From assembly GCA_963830495.1 (NCBI GenBank), contig CAWHMS010000001.1:558001-622000 (forward strand): a stretch of 64,000 nucleotides of DNA, written 5' to 3'. Positions 63,138-64,000 of the stretch are shown here, one piece after another. The position numbers and the translations under genes were made by a program. The notes under the pieces are model-generated. The model did not search any database and was not told the origin of the DNA. It was given only the letters and a program-made list of their open reading frames with translations. How positions within the stretch are numbered: position 1 is the stretch's first letter; each line of letters begins with the position of its first letter. This DNA comes from CAWHMS01 sp963830495. Lineage in GTDB: Bacteria; Actinomycetota; Actinomycetes; Propionibacteriales; Nocardioidaceae.

Positions 63138-64000
63138 TCAGGCTTCCTCGGGCACCATCAGGATGGCGCCAGCCGGGCACTCCTGGACGCAGAGACCGCA
63201 GCCCTTGCAGTAGTCGAGGTCGATGACGTACTCGCCGGGAGGCCCGACCTTGATGATCGCGTCGTCGGGACACATGGCGTAGCAGTTGTCACAGGAGAAG
63301 CAGCTCCCGCACGACAGGCAGCGGCGTGCTTCGTACAGAGCGGTCTCACCGTCCAACCCGTGCACGACCTCGTCGAAGGTGGAGCTGCGCCGGGCCAGCT
63401 CGAGTCGAGGCCGGTGCGTGCGGTCGGCATCCTCGAAGTACCAGGTGTTGAGGGCCTCGTACGGCGCCAGGTCGACGGGCGGATCGGGTGCGGCCTGACG
63501 TCCGGCCAGCCAGTCGTCGAGGCTCTCCGCCGCCCGACGGCCATGTCCGATGGCGATGGTCACAGACCGCTCCCCCACCACGACGTCGCCGCCGGCGAAG
63601 ACGCCGGACCGCGTGGTGGCCAGTGTGTTGTCGGTGTCGACGATCCCGCCGGTGACGCGCAGGGCGGGGGTGTCGCCCAGAAGCGAGAGGTCGGTGTCCT
63701 GGCCGAGCGCCAGCACCACGCTGTCAGCAGCCAGCCTTTCGGTGCGTCCGGTGGGCTGGGGGAAGCCGGCGTCGTCGAGCTCCATCTGCTCGACGACCAG
63801 ACCGTCGGCGTCGACCCGCTCGATCGTCCTGAGCCAGTGGAAGAGCACCCCCTCCTCCTCAGCGTCCGCGACCTCCTCGGCGTGGGCGGGCATCCGATCA
63901 CGGGTGCGGCGGTAAACGATGACAGCGTCCGAGGCGCCCAGGCGGCGCGCCGTACGCGCGGCATCGACGGCCGTATTGCCACCCCCATAGACCGCGACCC
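63138..64000 (-). CDS. NAD(P)-binding Fe-S oxidoreductase, glutamate-synthase-small-subunit-like (partial)
   Basis: The 3' 287 codons of a gene that continues beyond the window. At the edge the frame reads VAVYGGGNTAVDAARTARRL and GASDAVIVYRRTRDRMPA, the second nucleotide-binding fold of a GltD/PreT-type flavoprotein. ADSVVLALGQDTDLSLLGD and TLATTRSGVFAGGDVVVGER follow. The C-terminus is a ferredoxin-like module with clusters CLSCGSCFSCDNCYAMCP and YCKGCGLCVQECPAGAILM. This two-part enzyme would move electrons between NADPH, FAD and Fe-S partners; the partner lies outside the window. Confidence 0.88.
   Translation of the reverse strand, partial: VAVYGGGNTAVDAARTARRLGASDAVIVYRRTRDRMPAHAEEVADAEEEGVLFHWLRTIERVDADGLVVEQMELDDAGFPQPTGRTERLAADSVVLALGQDTDLSLLGDTPALRVTGGIVDTDNTLATTRSGVFAGGDVVVGERSVTIAIGHGRRAAESLDDWLAGRQAAPDPPVDLAPYEALNTWYFEDADRTHRPRLELARRSSTFDEVVHGLDGETALYEARRCLSCGSCFSCDNCYAMCPDDAIIKVGPPGEYVIDLDYCKGCGLCVQECPAGAILMVPEEA

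Overview
The window is GC-rich actinobacterial DNA. The strongest lineage clue is the block from 17.3 to 26.0 kb. It has the order pgsA-like, DUF881, small basic protein, DUF881, gcvH, FHA (GarA), MerR (FtsR), DUF151 nuclease, MerR, gcvP, which matches the mycobacterial Rv1822-Rv1832 neighbourhood. Protein style suggests Nocardioidaceae or a close relative, but that is inference. No tRNA, rRNA, CRISPR array or intact transposase was seen.

Left part (0-8 kb) is heavily damaged. It holds a truncated pentapeptide-repeat gene, a membrane segment fused in frame to a SigE-family sigma factor, a frameshifted acetyltransferase and a DrrAB-like ABC pair broken by many frameshifts. After these come a VOC protein and an OsmC protein, then a secreted sulfatase flanked by partial copies of the osmC 5' end and of a pepN internal segment. 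From 8 to 17.3 kb lie pepN-fdhD, sbcD-sbcC, a DUF5999 gene and a serine hydrolase coupled to gcvP. gcvP has a glycine riboswitch upstream. The pgsA-to-gcvP block follows on the minus strand.

From 26 to 30.2 kb is a tyrosine-catabolism locus (hmgA divergent from a 271-aa protein and fahA, with an IclR regulator). From 30.3 to 40.9 kb are an SDR, several secreted or membrane proteins, an AtsD-like arylsulfatase and two bestrophin-like or related membrane proteins.

From 41 to 53.7 kb is a set of small membrane, stress-type and transport genes around a large LuxR/MalT-like regulator: DUF1269, a lipoprotein, two carboxymuconolactone-decarboxylase-like proteins, a K+ channel, a DUF7144 protein, an AI-2E family transporter, DUF1254 and a CPA-type antiporter. 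Seven intergenic or near-intergenic sites of the form TCAY-N9-GTGA lie in front of these genes. I read them as a candidate operator family for an uncharacterised regulon, probably controlled by the LuxR protein.

The right part (53.7-64 kb) has an amidase, a TreT-like glycosyltransferase, an ABC exporter pair, an alcohol dehydrogenase and a partial Fe-S oxidoreductase. These are interspersed with gene stumps (sulfatase, ABC ATPase, universal stress protein). Single-base frameshifts in conserved genes (sbcC, gcvH, two compensating ones in gcvP) suggest that part of the damage is sequencing or assembly error.
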